DNA of 64,000 nucleotides from an uncultured Blautia sp. (GCA_900543715.1 UQSX01000005.1:1-64000), one strand, 5' to 3'. Positions 16,721-26,442 are shown, counted from the first letter of the stretch. Notes: generated by a model not told the origin, from the letters alone. Translations and numbers: made by a program.

Positions 16721-17775
16721 AGTATCTCCTCCCCGGTCTCCAGGAGCGCTCTGATCCCATAGTCCAGAGCTTTCTTCCCCTCTTCGTCAGGCATTTCCCC
16801 GAAGCTTTTGATATACTCTTCCAGAAGGCTGCCTTTATATTTCCTGCACAGTTCCTGGGGAGACCAGGCGGGCCTGCTTTTGTCTTCCACAGTGCGGATA
16901 TTTCCCAGAGAGTAAAGCTGACTTAACTGAAATTCCGTCTCCGGGTCCCTTTTTCCCTCCAGAATCACTGTATAAATATTTTCTTCTCCCATTTTTTTCA
17001 TTGTTTCTTTAACAGACTGGGTCAGGGTATATTGGGTAGTGTCCCGGGTCACAGGGATTTCCAGCTCCTTATACTCCCTTACAGCCCAGGGAACAAAAGC
17101 AGTCCTTATTTTCCCGTTTTTGATCTCTCCTTTCACAAATCCATGAAGACCTGTGTCATTTTTCTCTGTAGGCTCCAGAGAGCCCGCATAAATGATCCGG
17201 TCCTCCAGCAGGACCTGGGGCTTATGGATGTGTCCCAATGCCACATAGTCAAAGCCTCCTGCTGCCAGCCTTTCTCTGGATATGGGAATATGCTTCTCGT
17301 CTCCTCCGTGGGCCAGCAGGATCTCCACCGGTACCTCTCCGGATTTTCTCAGAGAGTCATAAAGGGGCCGGGTAATCTCTCTGCTCTCATAGCTGCACCC
17401 TCTTATCCGCACTCCCAGATCCGGAAAGTCCACATGGGACATGGACTGGCTCCAAAGGCCCCGGACATTTTTCGCCCAGGGAAATCTTCGATAAGGAGAA
17501 TCCTTTCTCAAATAGTCATGGTTTCCGGCTATCATTACGATTCTTGTATGGGGTATGGCGGAAAACATCGCATTTACTTCTTTTAATTCTCTTGTCAAAG
17601 GCTGCCGGTGGAACAGATCTCCTGCAATAAGAAACAGGTCGGCATGATCTTTGCCGGCCTGCTCTATCACTCTTCGGAAGCTGTCCCAGATCTCCCGGCT
17701 TCTGTCCTGGCTCCAGGGATAACCTTTATCAGGCTCCGCTCCCAGATGGACGTCTGCTATATGGAAAAATCTCAT
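16717..17775 (-). CDS. YhaO/SbcD-like DNA repair metallophosphoesterase
   Basis: A calcineurin-fold nuclease of 352 residues. The metal-binding motifs are in order: HIADVHLG (N-terminus), IAGDLFH, IAGNHDY, LLAHGGDE and ALGHIHKPQ. The C-terminal 130 residues are the variable capping part. In the SbcCD/Mre11-Rad50 class such enzymes process DNA ends and hairpins, and the partner ATPase is encoded directly downstream. AGAGGAG precedes the ATG at 17775; the longer frame to 17796 would overlap asnS without a ribosome site. Confidence 0.85.
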   Translation of the reverse strand: MRFFHIADVHLGAEPDKGYPWSQDRSREIWDSFRRVIEQAGKDHADLFLIAGDLFHRQPLTRELKEVNAMFSAIPHTRIVMIAGNHDYLRKDSPYRRFPWAKNVRGLWSQSMSHVDFPDLGVRIRGCSYESREITRPLYDSLRKSGEVPVEILLAHGGDEKHIPISRERLAAGGFDYVALGHIHKPQVLLEDRIIYAGSLEPTEKNDTGLHGFVKGEIKNGKIRTAFVPWAVREYKELEIPVTRDTTQYTLTQSVKETMKKMGEENIYTVILEGKRDPETEFQLSQLYSLGNIRTVEDKSRPAWSPQELCRKYKGSLLEEYIKSFGEMPDEEGKKALDYGIRALLETGEEIL

Positions 17776-17785
17776 AGTGCTCCTC

Positions 17786-19177
17786 TTATAATTCACAGTT
17801 GTTTACAGTTCTTGGGAATGGGATCACGTCGCGGATGTTCTGCATACCGGTAAGGTACATCACACATCTCTCAAATCCCAGACCGAATCCAGAATGACGG
17901 GTGGATCCGTATTTGCGCAGATCCAGATAGAATCCGTAGTCTTCTTCCCTTAAGTTCAGTTCTTCCATGCGCTGTTTCAGCTTCTCATAGGAATCCTCTC
18001 TCTGGCTTCCGCCGATGATCTCGCCGATTCCGGGAACCAGGCAGTCCATAGCCGCAACTGTCTTTCCATCATCGTTCTGTTTCATATAGAACGCCTTGAT
18101 CTCCTTAGGATAGTCGGTAACAAATACCGGACGTTTGTAGATCTGCTCTGTCAGGTATCTCTCATGCTCTGTCTGCAGATCGCAGCCCCAGGACACTTTA
18201 TAATCAAATTTATCGTTGGCCTTTTCCAGAAGCTCAATGGCCTCTGTATAGGTAACATGGGCAAACTCAGAGTTCAGCACATGGTTCAGCCTGTCCAGGA
18301 GTCCCTTGTCAATAAAGGAGTTGAAGAAGTTCATCTCCTCCGGCGCATTCTCCAGCACATAGCGGATCACATATTTCAGCATAGCCTCTGCCACCTCCAT
18401 ATTGTCCTGAAGATCTGCAAAAGCCATCTCCGGCTCGATCATCCAGAACTCAGCCGCATGGCGGGTAGTATTGGAATTCTCTGCCCGGAATGTGGGACCA
18501 AAGGTATAGATATTCCGGAAGGCCTGTGCAAAGGTCTCTCCGTTGAGCTGACCGCTGACAGTCAGGTTAGTTGGCTTCTTAAAGAAATCTTTGGAGAAAT
18601 CCACCTCTCCCTCTTCTGTCTTTGGAATATTTTTCAGATCCATTGTAGTCACCTGGAACATTTCTCCCGCTCCCTCACAGTCGCTGCCTGTGATCAGTGG
18701 CGTATGGACATATACAAAGCCCCTCTCCTGGAAAAACTGATGGATGGCAAAAGCTACTAAAGAGCGCACACGGAACACTGCCTGAAAAGTATTGGTCCTT
18801 GGACGCAGGTGAGAAATGGTCCTTAAGTATTCCATGGAGTGGCGCTTTTTCTGCAGAGGATAGTCTGACGCAGAATCTCCCTCCACGGTTACCTCTTTTG
18901 CCTGGATCTCAAAAGGCTGCTTTGCATTTGGGGTAGCCACCAGAGTTCCTTTTACGATAATTGCCGCACCTACGTTCAGCTTGGAAATTTCCTGGAAATT
19001 CTCCATCTGATCATGATATACGATCTGAAGTGTATCAAAGAAGCTGCCGTCGTGAAGTACGATAAATCCAAAGGTCTTGGAATCTCTTACACTTCTTACC
19101 CAGCCTCCCACGGTAATTTCTTTATCCAGATATTCTTCCCTGTTTCTGTAAATCTCTTTTACTGTTGTGAGCTGCAT
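17786..19177 (-). CDS. asnS: Asparagine--tRNA ligase
   Basis: A class IIb aminoacyl-tRNA synthetase of 463 residues that charges tRNA-Asn. The N-terminal OB-fold anticodon-binding domain ([15 protein letters not shown]...GFIVLHDGS) is followed by the catalytic domain with motif 2 ([11 protein letters not shown]...EFWMIEPEM) and motif 3 ([15 protein letters not shown]). The absence of the aspartate-enzyme insert supports Asn over Asp specificity. AGAAGGAG lies before the ATG. The short 5' leader leaves no room for a T-box. The nuclease pair follows 10 bases downstream, probably as one transcript. Confidence 0.95.
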   Translation of the reverse strand: MQLTTVKEIYRNREEYLDKEITVGGWVRSVRDSKTFGFIVLHDGSFFDTLQIVYHDQMENFQEISKLNVGAAIIVKGTLVATPNAKQPFEIQAKEVTVEGDSASDYPLQKKRHSMEYLRTISHLRPRTNTFQAVFRVRSLVAFAIHQFFQERGFVYVHTPLITGSDCEGAGEMFQVTTMDLKNIPKTEEGEVDFSKDFFKKPTNLTVSGQLNGETFAQAFRNIYTFGPTFRAENSNTTRHAAEFWMIEPEMAFADLQDNMEVAEAMLKYVIRYVLENAPEEMNFFNSFIDKGLLDRLNHVLNSEFAHVTYTEAIELLEKANDKFDYKVSWGCDLQTEHERYLTEQIYKRPVFVTDYPKEIKAFYMKQNDDGKTVAAMDCLVPGIGEIIGGSQREDSYEKLKQRMEELNLREEDYGFYLDLRKYGSTRHSGFGLGFERCVMYLTGMQNIRDVIPFPRTVNNCEL

Positions 19178-19214
19178 TCTTCTATCTCCTTCTCTTACTT
19201 ACGGGTATTGTAAT

Positions 19215-19243
19215 AGTATATCGCATTGTTTAAGACAGTTCAA
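19215..19243 (-). promoter_or_regulatory. Sigma-A promoter of asnS
   Basis: TTGAAC, 17-base spacer, TATACT on the minus strand, about 38 bases before the ATG. Confidence 0.75.
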
Positions 19244-19251
19244 GGCTAAAA

Positions 19252-21714
19252 CTAGCTGGCAGAACTGTTTTCCAGGTAGCAGAGAAAGACATTTCCGTTT
19301 TCCTGGAAAGTATTCGTACTGTCCTGCATACCGAAATATTCTGTCTCCTGGGTAGAGGGATCGTACAAAATGGTATTGTAGTCGTCACAGCCGACGATCA
19401 CCACCGGCTGTCCATTTTCCCCTTTTGTGATCACTGGACGCTGGGCGCAGACCTCATAGAGGATCTGTTCCAGGGTACAGCCGGTCATATCGATCACGGT
19501 TCCCTGTCCCTTAAGGGCCTCATTCAGAGCAGATACATCCAGAGAGGCCTGGGCCACCGCCTCAGGAAGATCCTGAACAGAAATGCTTGCCCTGCCTGAA
19601 GTGTTGCCGCTTTCCCAGATGTACTGCTGATCATTATTCAAAACAATACCGCTCTCTTCCTGGGCCTGGTTCACCGCCTGTGCGGCAGTCTCATAGATTC
19701 CTGCAAGCCCTCCTTTGGCATAGACATAATACTTCTCTTCCTTCTCCCCAGAAAGTTCCATATTCAATGTCCTGTCCGGATTTTCAATGATCTTTGTGTC
19801 TACCACAAGCGGGGGCTGGCCGGAGCTGTCTGCCGCAAATTGTATAGAAGTTACATTTCCCTGGCGCACAGTGGTAGATGTGACCACGGAAAAGACTTCA
19901 TCCTGTTTGCTGCGCACATTGTTCATGATCTGGTCTCCGGTGGTTCCTGCAAAGCTGTCTCCCACCTTCGTGGCTCTGGAAAGTTCCAGAAGATTTTCCT
20001 GGATGTCCACGTTCAGCACATAATAGCCATCCTGGTGATAGCTTTTTACCAGTTCCCCCTGGAAATTCTGGATCCTGACCTCCGTCATGGCAAAGTCCGT
20101 TCCTCCGGAAACATTGGTCACAATATCTCCCTCATTTGCAATACCATAGATCAGATCATTGTTGATAAATCCGAAAAGCCGGATCCTGGTACCCTGCTCC
20201 GCCTGTATCGATGTTTTCTCTCCGGTCTCTAAATCCATAAATATAATAGAGGTGGTATTATAAGGATCCATACCTTCCATCCAGGCTGCATACTGACTGT
20301 TTTCTGATACAAAAAAGCAGTCGTCTTCAATCTGCTCCTGAACAGCCTCATATGTTTTATCCTCCATCTGGAATTTGTACAGAGTTTGTTCCAGAAGGAG
20401 ATACAGATTTCCGTCCTGGCTGAAATAAGCCAGTTTTTCTATGTCTTCCCGAAGAAATTCATAGGACTTGAGACTCCTCAGGAAAAATTTTTCTTCCATG
20501 GCATTCTGTTCCGCAGAGTAATGATATACCGCAGTCCCTACCTGGCCCTCATGCTGGCCTCTGTTCATATAGCCGTAGAGGATAAAGTCAATATCTCCGT
20601 TTTCTTCTACCCGGACAATCTTGATATCGTGCTGCCCGATATCGTTTCTCTCATCATTGCTTCCTGTATCCCGGAAGCTGAAAACCCTGGTCATCTTGTT
20701 GGTCTCTATATTATAGGACCACAGATCTCCCTGCTGGACAAAAGCCAGAATGGTCCCTGTGCTGTCCGACATATACTGGACCTCTGTATCTGTGATCCCC
20801 AGATTTACCTTTCCGCTGTCCACAATATTCTGCTCTGTTGTGATCACCTGCTTTACCTGGCGCTGAAAATCCAGCAGGACCACTCTTGTCTGGTTATATC
20901 CCATCCGGTAAAACTCGTCCACCTGATATTTCTCCACCTCTCCTTCTTCATTCTCTGCAGAAATATAGTAGGTAAGAGAAATACTTCCGGAGTTTTCATT
21001 GATATCCTCGATAGTAGGGATACCCGGTCTGCTGATCTGAGGTGCCAGATCTCCCCAGGTGATCATGTCCAGATCCGAATGTATATCCAGGTTCCGGAAG
21101 CTGCTGCCAATAGAAGAACCGTCGGATTCCAGATAAGTGCTCAGATCTCCGGTATCGTCCTGGGCAAAGGTTTTTGTATAGAAACTGTTTACAAATTCCA
21201 CATACTGGGCGGTACTCAGCCCTGCCCGCTGGAGAAGTCTTGTGTAATAATTCCAGCTTCCGTCCTCTGTGTCCAGTGTAAGAGTCAGTGCATACTCCTG
21301 ATTCATCAGGATGGGCTGAGACAAAGTGAACTCTGCGGTGAGCCGGCCGTCCTCTTCCTCGGTAAAGTTCCGGATTTTGTCGTTCTCGATCACGGTTTCT
21401 CCGTCAAGAGTGGTCACTTCATAAACAAGGCTGTCGATTTCCCGTCCATTAGGAGTAATACTCACCTTCAGACTCCTGTCTGTTCCCAGAGGGGTGAGGC
21501 CGTCTCTTACGAAGCTGGCGTCCATCTCATCCGCATATGCATACATGCGGTTTACTTCTGTGTCATTGATCATCATTGCAATACTGGGGCTGGAAGCGGT
21601 CTCCATATCCGTCCTGTTATCTGTGGACTGATAATTCATCAGACTGGAAAATGCCGCTACCCCGCATAGAAAAATAACCAGTAAAATACCGGCTCTTATT
21701 AATTTCTTTTTCAT
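19252..21714 (-). CDS. Large extracytoplasmic protein of unknown function
   Basis: An 820-residue protein with one N-terminal hydrophobic segment (about 7-27, after MKKK), which would act as an uncleaved anchor or signal peptide; the rest is hydrophilic and presumably outside the cell. Residues about 320-600 have recurring short strand-like units with WSYN, YAAWM and LIYGIAN-type phrases, resembling a beta-propeller, but no blade motif is certain. No catalytic motif is evident. It starts 11 bases after the methyltransferase stop with AGAGGA in front, so the two are co-transcribed. I do not recognise a family; similar large anchored proteins occur in Lachnospiraceae. Confidence 0.6.
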   Translation of the reverse strand: MKKKLIRAGILLVIFLCGVAAFSSLMNYQSTDNRTDMETASSPSIAMMINDTEVNRMYAYADEMDASFVRDGLTPLGTDRSLKVSITPNGREIDSLVYEVTTLDGETVIENDKIRNFTEEEDGRLTAEFTLSQPILMNQEYALTLTLDTEDGSWNYYTRLLQRAGLSTAQYVEFVNSFYTKTFAQDDTGDLSTYLESDGSSIGSSFRNLDIHSDLDMITWGDLAPQISRPGIPTIEDINENSGSISLTYYISAENEEGEVEKYQVDEFYRMGYNQTRVVLLDFQRQVKQVITTEQNIVDSGKVNLGITDTEVQYMSDSTGTILAFVQQGDLWSYNIETNKMTRVFSFRDTGSNDERNDIGQHDIKIVRVEENGDIDFILYGYMNRGQHEGQVGTAVYHYSAEQNAMEEKFFLRSLKSYEFLREDIEKLAYFSQDGNLYLLLEQTLYKFQMEDKTYEAVQEQIEDDCFFVSENSQYAAWMEGMDPYNTTSIIFMDLETGEKTSIQAEQGTRIRLFGFINNDLIYGIANEGDIVTNVSGGTDFAMTEVRIQNFQGELVKSYHQDGYYVLNVDIQENLLELSRATKVGDSFAGTTGDQIMNNVRSKQDEVFSVVTSTTVRQGNVTSIQFAADSSGQPPLVVDTKIIENPDRTLNMELSGEKEEKYYVYAKGGLAGIYETAAQAVNQAQEESGIVLNNDQQYIWESGNTSGRASISVQDLPEAVAQASLDVSALNEALKGQGTVIDMTGCTLEQILYEVCAQRPVITKGENGQPVVIVGCDDYNTILYDPSTQETEYFGMQDSTNTFQENGNVFLCYLENSSAS

Positions 21715-21725
21715 TTACAGTCCTC

Positions 21726-22889
21726 TCAGCGTTCAAACAGCAGCTTTTTTAGAGTGGGTTCTACATGGAAAGCCTGTATACAGTCTTCCCATTCCCGACG
21801 CTGCTGCATATCTTCTTTTCTGTTCTCATTTTTCACGGCACGAATCAGCAGATTCTTAGGCGTATGCTCCATAGAGATAAACTCCAGGATCTGGGTATCA
21901 TAGCCTGCGCTCTTCAGCATCTGGGCCCTGAGCCCGTCTGTCAGAAGGGCAGAAAATCTTTCCTTTAAGATTCCGTACTCCAGGATTGGCGCCAGGTCCT
22001 GATTCTCGACCTGCCGGTTCAGCTCATGCTGGCAGCAGGGCACAGACAAAATTACCGAAGCGCCCCATTCCACCGCCTTGGCAAGAGCGAAATCCGTCGC
22101 TGTGTCGCAGGCGTGGAGAGTCACTACCATATCTATATGGTCTGCTCCCTGATAGGAGGCAATGTCTCCCTGGAGAAACCGCAGTTTGTCATAGCCGTAT
22201 TTGTCCGCCAGCCTCTGACATTTCTCGATCACATCTGCCTTCAGATCAAGTCCTGTTACCTGTATATCATAATGATTCAGCTCTTTCAGGTAATAGTACA
22301 TGGCAAAGGTGAGATAAGACTTCCCGCAGCCAAAATCTATGATCTGGATTTCTCTGTCTTTTGGCAGTTTTGGAAGGATATCCCGGATGAATTCCAGATA
22401 GCGGTTCAGCTGTTTAAATTTATCGTATCTGGAATTTTTGATCTTTCCTTCCGGAGTCATCACTCCCAGATCTATGAGCCAGGGAACAGGAACGCCCTCT
22501 TCCAGAAGATATTTCTTTGTCCGATTATGAGAAAGCATGGGCGTAAAGTCTTCTTTCCCCCTGGCCCTGACTTCTTTTGCCTTTATATCTATTTTCCCTT
22601 TTTTACTCACCAGAACTCTGCCCTGGACATATCTGCCCTCCAGCTGCATCTGGCGGAAGTTTTTCTCCATCTGTTCCGTGAGCCAGGAAATCAATTCTTC
22701 TTTTTCATAGTTATTGTGGATTGCTTTTGTCCCCTGAAGACTGGTAACCTGGTAGCGGATCTCCCCTTTTACAGGCACCGGCCTCACCTGAAGTTTGGTT
22801 GCAGGACTGGTGCTTCTGGCATTACTCACCAGTATACGCACCATATCTTCATTTACATATTTATCTAAAAATTCTCTGATATCTGTCAT
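21726..22889 (-). CDS. SAM-dependent methyltransferase (Methyltransf_32 type)
   Basis: A 387-residue class I methyltransferase. An N-terminal domain of about 150 residues (KGKIDIKAKEVRARGKEDFTPMLSHNR) leads to the Rossmann domain with motif I IIDFGCGKSYLTFA (about 198-211), acidic residue GLDLK, and a later LHACDTATDFALAKA and SVPCCQHEL. The DFGCGKSYL and HACDTATD pattern matches the family that includes eukaryotic METTL25/RRNAD1-like proteins; the substrate is unknown, possibly RNA. It is first in a unit with the 820-residue protein. Confidence 0.75.
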   Translation of the reverse strand: MTDIREFLDKYVNEDMVRILVSNARSTSPATKLQVRPVPVKGEIRYQVTSLQGTKAIHNNYEKEELISWLTEQMEKNFRQMQLEGRYVQGRVLVSKKGKIDIKAKEVRARGKEDFTPMLSHNRTKKYLLEEGVPVPWLIDLGVMTPEGKIKNSRYDKFKQLNRYLEFIRDILPKLPKDREIQIIDFGCGKSYLTFAMYYYLKELNHYDIQVTGLDLKADVIEKCQRLADKYGYDKLRFLQGDIASYQGADHIDMVVTLHACDTATDFALAKAVEWGASVILSVPCCQHELNRQVENQDLAPILEYGILKERFSALLTDGLRAQMLKSAGYDTQILEFISMEHTPKNLLIRAVKNENRKEDMQQRREWEDCIQAFHVEPTLKKLLFER

Positions 22890-22953
22890 AATCTACCCCT
22901 GTATCTTATCTTTCCCCTGAAACTGCCGGCTTTCCTGCCTGCAGTCCATTTCT

Positions 22954-22982
22954 ATTGTAAAAGCTTTAAGAAAAATCCGCAA
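22954..22982 (-). promoter_or_regulatory. Probable promoter of the methyltransferase unit
   Basis: TTGCGG, 17-base spacer, TACAAT on the minus strand, 65 bases before the ATG. Confidence 0.5.
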
Positions 22983-23030
22983 CCCCAAAACCTGTGTTTT
23001 TCCGTCGGTTTTTTCACTCTTCCCATAGCT

Positions 23031-23423
23031 TTACCAATCCCGCTGACGCAAATGCTTTCTTATGCATCTTCGCTGATAGATTTCCTGGCATAAAAGGGCT
23101 CCTACAAAATCCCCCAAAAGCTTCCCTTCCGCCTCATCTCCCCCCGCTTCCATTGTACGGACTTCCATCGTCTCCTGGGCCTGTGCGCAGATATCCTGGC
23201 AGATTCTCTCTATATTCCTTTTATCCGGATATTCATCATAAATAAAACTTCCCTCATAGTCCAGCCGGTCACATCGGTCTGTAACCAGTGCTTTCAAGAT
23301 CCCTGCCTTTTGAGGATAGTAGGATTCCATCAGTCTTCTGTCGGCTTCCAGTCCGGCAGTTCTTTCAAATTCATTTTTGTTTCCAAGGGATTTGTAATAA
23401 AATTTTTTTCTCTCCTCTTTCAT
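23031..23423 (-). CDS. Hypothetical protein, 130 residues
   Basis: Not recognised. It is a soluble, charged protein opening MKEERKKFYYKSLGNKNEFE and ending with a basic RRCIRKHLRQRDW. GGAG lies 10 bases before the ATG. It has no signal peptide or membrane segment. It sits between the methyltransferase promoter and the alpha-galactosidase terminator, so it is probably its own transcription unit. Codon use looks like the neighbours. Confidence 0.6.
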   Translation of the reverse strand: MKEERKKFYYKSLGNKNEFERTAGLEADRRLMESYYPQKAGILKALVTDRCDRLDYEGSFIYDEYPDKRNIERICQDICAQAQETMEVRTMEAGGDEAEGKLLGDFVGALLCQEIYQRRCIRKHLRQRDW

Positions 23424-23523
23424 AAAATACAGTCTCCAGGAACAGAAATACTCTCTATCAGTATATTCCCTTTTTTCTTTCCGGTTACCTGCTGCAGATT
23501 ACTTTCACCTCAGTCATTTCTAC

Positions 23524-23560
23524 GATAAAACAGGACAGTATAGCAAATGCCATACTGTCC
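23524..23560 (-). terminator. Terminator of the alpha-galactosidase gene
   Basis: GGACAGTAT and ATACTGTCC pair across about 10 bases and are followed by TGTTTTATC on the minus strand. Confidence 0.75.
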
Positions 23561-23622
23561 TGCAGGATACCATTACTTTCTTGGGGCATCCGGCTAAAAG
23601 CCTGCCCGCTTTTTCCATTTAT

Positions 23623-25851
23623 TTATTCTGCCTCTTTCAGTACATACAGCAGAGAAGCAAAATCTCCGCCCCTTCTGTCCAGTTCTGTCCTGTCAACAGG
23701 AATGCCTCCATACATCAGTTCGTCACCGTAGGCCTTATAGTCTTTCCCAGGTGTTCCTGACAGGGATACCTGATACAGCCTATCTTCTTTTAAGCCTTTC
23801 AGCTTCAGCCGCAGCCAGGAAGCATTGACCTTGTTGAGCTTCTGGTAGAACATGACTACAGACTCTTTTTTATCCTGAGATACCACCTGCCATGCTGTGT
23901 CGTTTCTCTTAAAGGGGCTTAACAGACGGAAGAAGTCTCCATCGATCTGGATCAGGTTCCTGTATTTTTTCATAAATGCCACCTGGCGTTTTACCTCTTC
24001 CATTTCCTGGTCAGAGAGGAGATTCAGATCCAGTTCGTAGCCAAAGGTTCCAAAATAGGCAATATTTGCCCTGGTTTCAATAGGCGTTGTCCGGAATACC
24101 TGATGATTCGGCACCGCAGATACATGGGAGCCCATAGCTACCACCGGATATACATAGGATGTGCCGTACTGGATCTTTGTCCGTTCATTTGCGTCAGTAT
24201 CGTCGCTGGTCCATGTCTGAGGTGCAAAGTACAGCATACCAGGATCAAACCTGGCTCCTCCACTGGCACAGGATTCAAAAAGGATCTCCGGAAACTCTGT
24301 AGTAAGCCGGGTATACAGGTCATAGACGCCCAGCATATACCGATGCATAGTCTCTCCCTGACGAGCCGGATCCAGTCCCAGACTGTAGGGCTCTGTCATA
24401 TACCGGTTCATATCCCACTTGATATAAGAAATGGAGGATTCCCGGATGATTCCGGCGATCATCTCATATATATGATCCACCACTTCTTTTCTGGAAAAGT
24501 CCAGGACATGCTGATGTCTTGCATGGCTTTCAAATCTGCCAGGCGCCGCTATCAGCCAGTCCGGGTGCTGGCGGTAAAGATCACTGTCCTTATTCACCAT
24601 CTCCAGTTCCACCCACAGACCAAACTTCAATCCCATCTCTTCGATCTTTCTGGCTAATCCTGGAATTCCTTCCGGCAGCTTTTCCAGATTTGCATACCAG
24701 TCTCCCAGCCCTCTGTAATCATCATTTCTGGCTCCGAACCAGCCGTCATCCAGGACGAAGAGTTCCACGCCGGCTTCCTTTGCCTTTCTGGCAATATTCA
24801 GAATCTTCTCCTCGTTAAAATCAAAATAAGTAGCTTCCCAGTTATTCAGGAGGATCGGTCTTGCCTGATCTCTCCATGCACCTCTCATAAGGCGTTTTCT
24901 GTACAGCCGGTGATATACCCGGCTCATCTTATTCAGGCCCTTATCGCTGTATACCATTACCGTCTCCGGAGTCTGAAAGCTTTCGCCGCTCTTCAGCACC
25001 CAGGAAAAGCTTTCCGGATGGATTCCCACAAGAACCCTTGTCATATCAAAGGTGGACACCTCTGTCTGTATCAGGAAATTGCCGCTGTATACAAAACTGA
25101 ATCCGTAGACCTCTCCGTTATCTTCCCCTGCTTCCGGACGTTTCAGCGCCATAAAAGGATTGTGTTCTGCTCCGCCGCAGGTACCGTTCAGTCCATAGAC
25201 CGACTGGATTCCCATTTCCAGCCGACGGTTTTTCACATATCTTTCTCTGGCCCATGCTCCGGAAAGCTGTACCATTTCAAAGTCCATATCCAAAAACTCT
25301 ACACAGGCGCTCATAGCCTTTTCCAGTACAATGGTCTCCTGGCCTTTATGAAGGAATCTGGTATTTCTGGTGACTGCCGGGTAATCTCTGTAAATCGTGT
25401 AAGACAATACAAGATCCGTGTTCAGCTTGTCATCATGAAGGGTGATCTCCAGAGTATCTGCCTCGTCCTCAGCATCTGTATAAGTAGCAGGCAGGGGAGC
25501 CAGAGATGGTTTTCCCTTCCGGATCTCATGGCTTTTGTAGACAAAATTTGTAATCCTGCTTCCATCCTCCTGACGGATACTAAAAGCCGGACTTTTATAG
25601 TCTCCTGTACCATAAACAGGGTATTCCTGTCTGGTATACTGCATGGACAGACATCCTGGTTCCGGAACGCAGATAGACATCTGAGACCGCATCAGTTCTT
25701 CATGAAAGTGAGAAAAATCTTCTCTGTCACGAAGAGCCTTTCCATAATATAAATTCTCTATCTGACCATTCTCCATAATACAGATAATATAGCTTACCTG
25801 GCTGTTGAACAAATGAAACTGTTTTGTGTGTTCATGAAAAATAATCGGCAT
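23623..25851 (-). CDS. GH36 alpha-galactosidase
   Basis: A cytoplasmic alpha-galactosidase of 742 residues (no signal peptide) that releases galactose from melibiose, raffinose and stachyose. The N-terminal beta-supersandwich leads to the TIM barrel: FVLDDGWFGAR (about 375), nucleophile aspartate in IKWDMNR (about 479), FESCASGGARFD, and acid/base aspartate in TSDDTDANER (about 549). A C-terminal beta domain ends the protein. GAGGAGG lies before the ATG. Galactokinase is encoded upstream on the same strand but separated by a terminator and 620 bases, so the two share a pathway rather than a transcript. No galT or galE is in view. Confidence 0.93.
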   Translation of the reverse strand: MPIIFHEHTKQFHLFNSQVSYIICIMENGQIENLYYGKALRDREDFSHFHEELMRSQMSICVPEPGCLSMQYTRQEYPVYGTGDYKSPAFSIRQEDGSRITNFVYKSHEIRKGKPSLAPLPATYTDAEDEADTLEITLHDDKLNTDLVLSYTIYRDYPAVTRNTRFLHKGQETIVLEKAMSACVEFLDMDFEMVQLSGAWARERYVKNRRLEMGIQSVYGLNGTCGGAEHNPFMALKRPEAGEDNGEVYGFSFVYSGNFLIQTEVSTFDMTRVLVGIHPESFSWVLKSGESFQTPETVMVYSDKGLNKMSRVYHRLYRKRLMRGAWRDQARPILLNNWEATYFDFNEEKILNIARKAKEAGVELFVLDDGWFGARNDDYRGLGDWYANLEKLPEGIPGLARKIEEMGLKFGLWVELEMVNKDSDLYRQHPDWLIAAPGRFESHARHQHVLDFSRKEVVDHIYEMIAGIIRESSISYIKWDMNRYMTEPYSLGLDPARQGETMHRYMLGVYDLYTRLTTEFPEILFESCASGGARFDPGMLYFAPQTWTSDDTDANERTKIQYGTSYVYPVVAMGSHVSAVPNHQVFRTTPIETRANIAYFGTFGYELDLNLLSDQEMEEVKRQVAFMKKYRNLIQIDGDFFRLLSPFKRNDTAWQVVSQDKKESVVMFYQKLNKVNASWLRLKLKGLKEDRLYQVSLSGTPGKDYKAYGDELMYGGIPVDRTELDRRGGDFASLLYVLKEAE

Positions 25852-25884
25852 GGCGTCCTCCTCTAATCTTGATTTATGGCTTTT

Positions 25885-25913
25885 ATTATATCCATCTTCC
25901 CCTGGCCTGTCTT
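25885..25913 (-). promoter_or_regulatory. Probable promoter of the alpha-galactosidase gene
   Basis: AAGACA, 17-base spacer, TATAAT on the minus strand, 34 bases before the ATG. The weak -35 fits a regulated promoter. Confidence 0.6.
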
Positions 25914-25981
25914 TCTTATTTGTTTTTTGAAATTGTTAATTTGTTGCATTCTCCATCAAAATTATTGTAAACCTTTATTTT

Positions 25982-26018
25982 CTGACAATTATGTCAGTTT
26001 TTGTCTGGTTTTGACAAA
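25982..26018. repeat. Pair of inverted repeats upstream of the alpha-galactosidase promoter
   Basis: CTGACA-ATTA-TGTCAG (25982-25997) and TTTGTC-7-GACAAA (26000-26018) lie next to each other, sharing a TGTC/GACA core, about 70-105 bases upstream of the -35. They are candidate operators for a sugar regulator. Confidence 0.5.
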
Positions 26019-26165
26019 TTCTTATGGATTCAAACCAATATTTGATTTCAAAAATGTCAACCCTTTTTCCTGTTTTTTCTTCAAAAAAAATACATTTTAT
26101 AACAACTTCACAAAACCTATGTTCTTTATTTCATTATGTAAATCAAAGAAATCCACATGGATTTT

Positions 26166-26363
26166 TGTGGACAATGTGGATAACTCGGTGTATAACTCCA
26201 CTTTTCCATAGTTTTCCACCATTTTTAATGTGTATAACTTTGAGGATAAAATGTGGGAAACTCACCACTCTTCCAGATTCTTTGTACACATTTTACAATC
26301 TTGAATATTCTGAAAATTCTTGGTCGAATTCCTGTTTTTTCCTCACAGATCCCGTTCTCCACA
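26166..26363 (-). promoter_or_regulatory. Cluster of DnaA-box-like sites (cluster B)
   Basis: Read on the minus strand: TTATCCACA (26175-26183) and TTATACACA (26229-26237) fit TTATNCACA exactly. One-mismatch copies lie at 26166 (abutting the first), 26187 and 26241. On the plus strand TTGTACACA (26282) and TTCTCCACA (26355) also have one mismatch. The intergenic region 25860-26470 holds no gene and its 25910-26120 part is very AT-rich. Confidence 0.6.
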
Positions 26364-26392
26364 ATTTCTGAATCCTCTGCATTCTTTTATGT

Positions 26393-26442
26393 AAATTTAA
26401 AAATGCTGCATGTGACCACATCCCTGTCATCACATACAGCAT
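26393..26442 (-). terminator. Terminator of galK
   Basis: ATGCTGTATGTG and CACATGCAGCAT pair across about 16 bases and are followed by TTTTTAAATTT on the minus strand. Confidence 0.8.

Noticed and set aside
19178..19251. T-box upstream of asnS
   Set aside because: A good promoter lies about 38 bases from the start codon; the leader is too short for a T-box.
20386..21669. 427-codon open frame on the plus strand
   Set aside because: It is wholly antisense to the 820-residue protein gene, has no ribosome site and no family resemblance; the minus frame has the signal segment and correct spacing to the upstream gene.
22026..22868. 280-codon plus-strand frame
   Set aside because: Antisense to the methyltransferase gene, whose motifs are clear.
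24910..25752. 280-codon plus-strand frame
   Set aside because: Antisense to the GH36 gene; no ribosome site, unusual composition.
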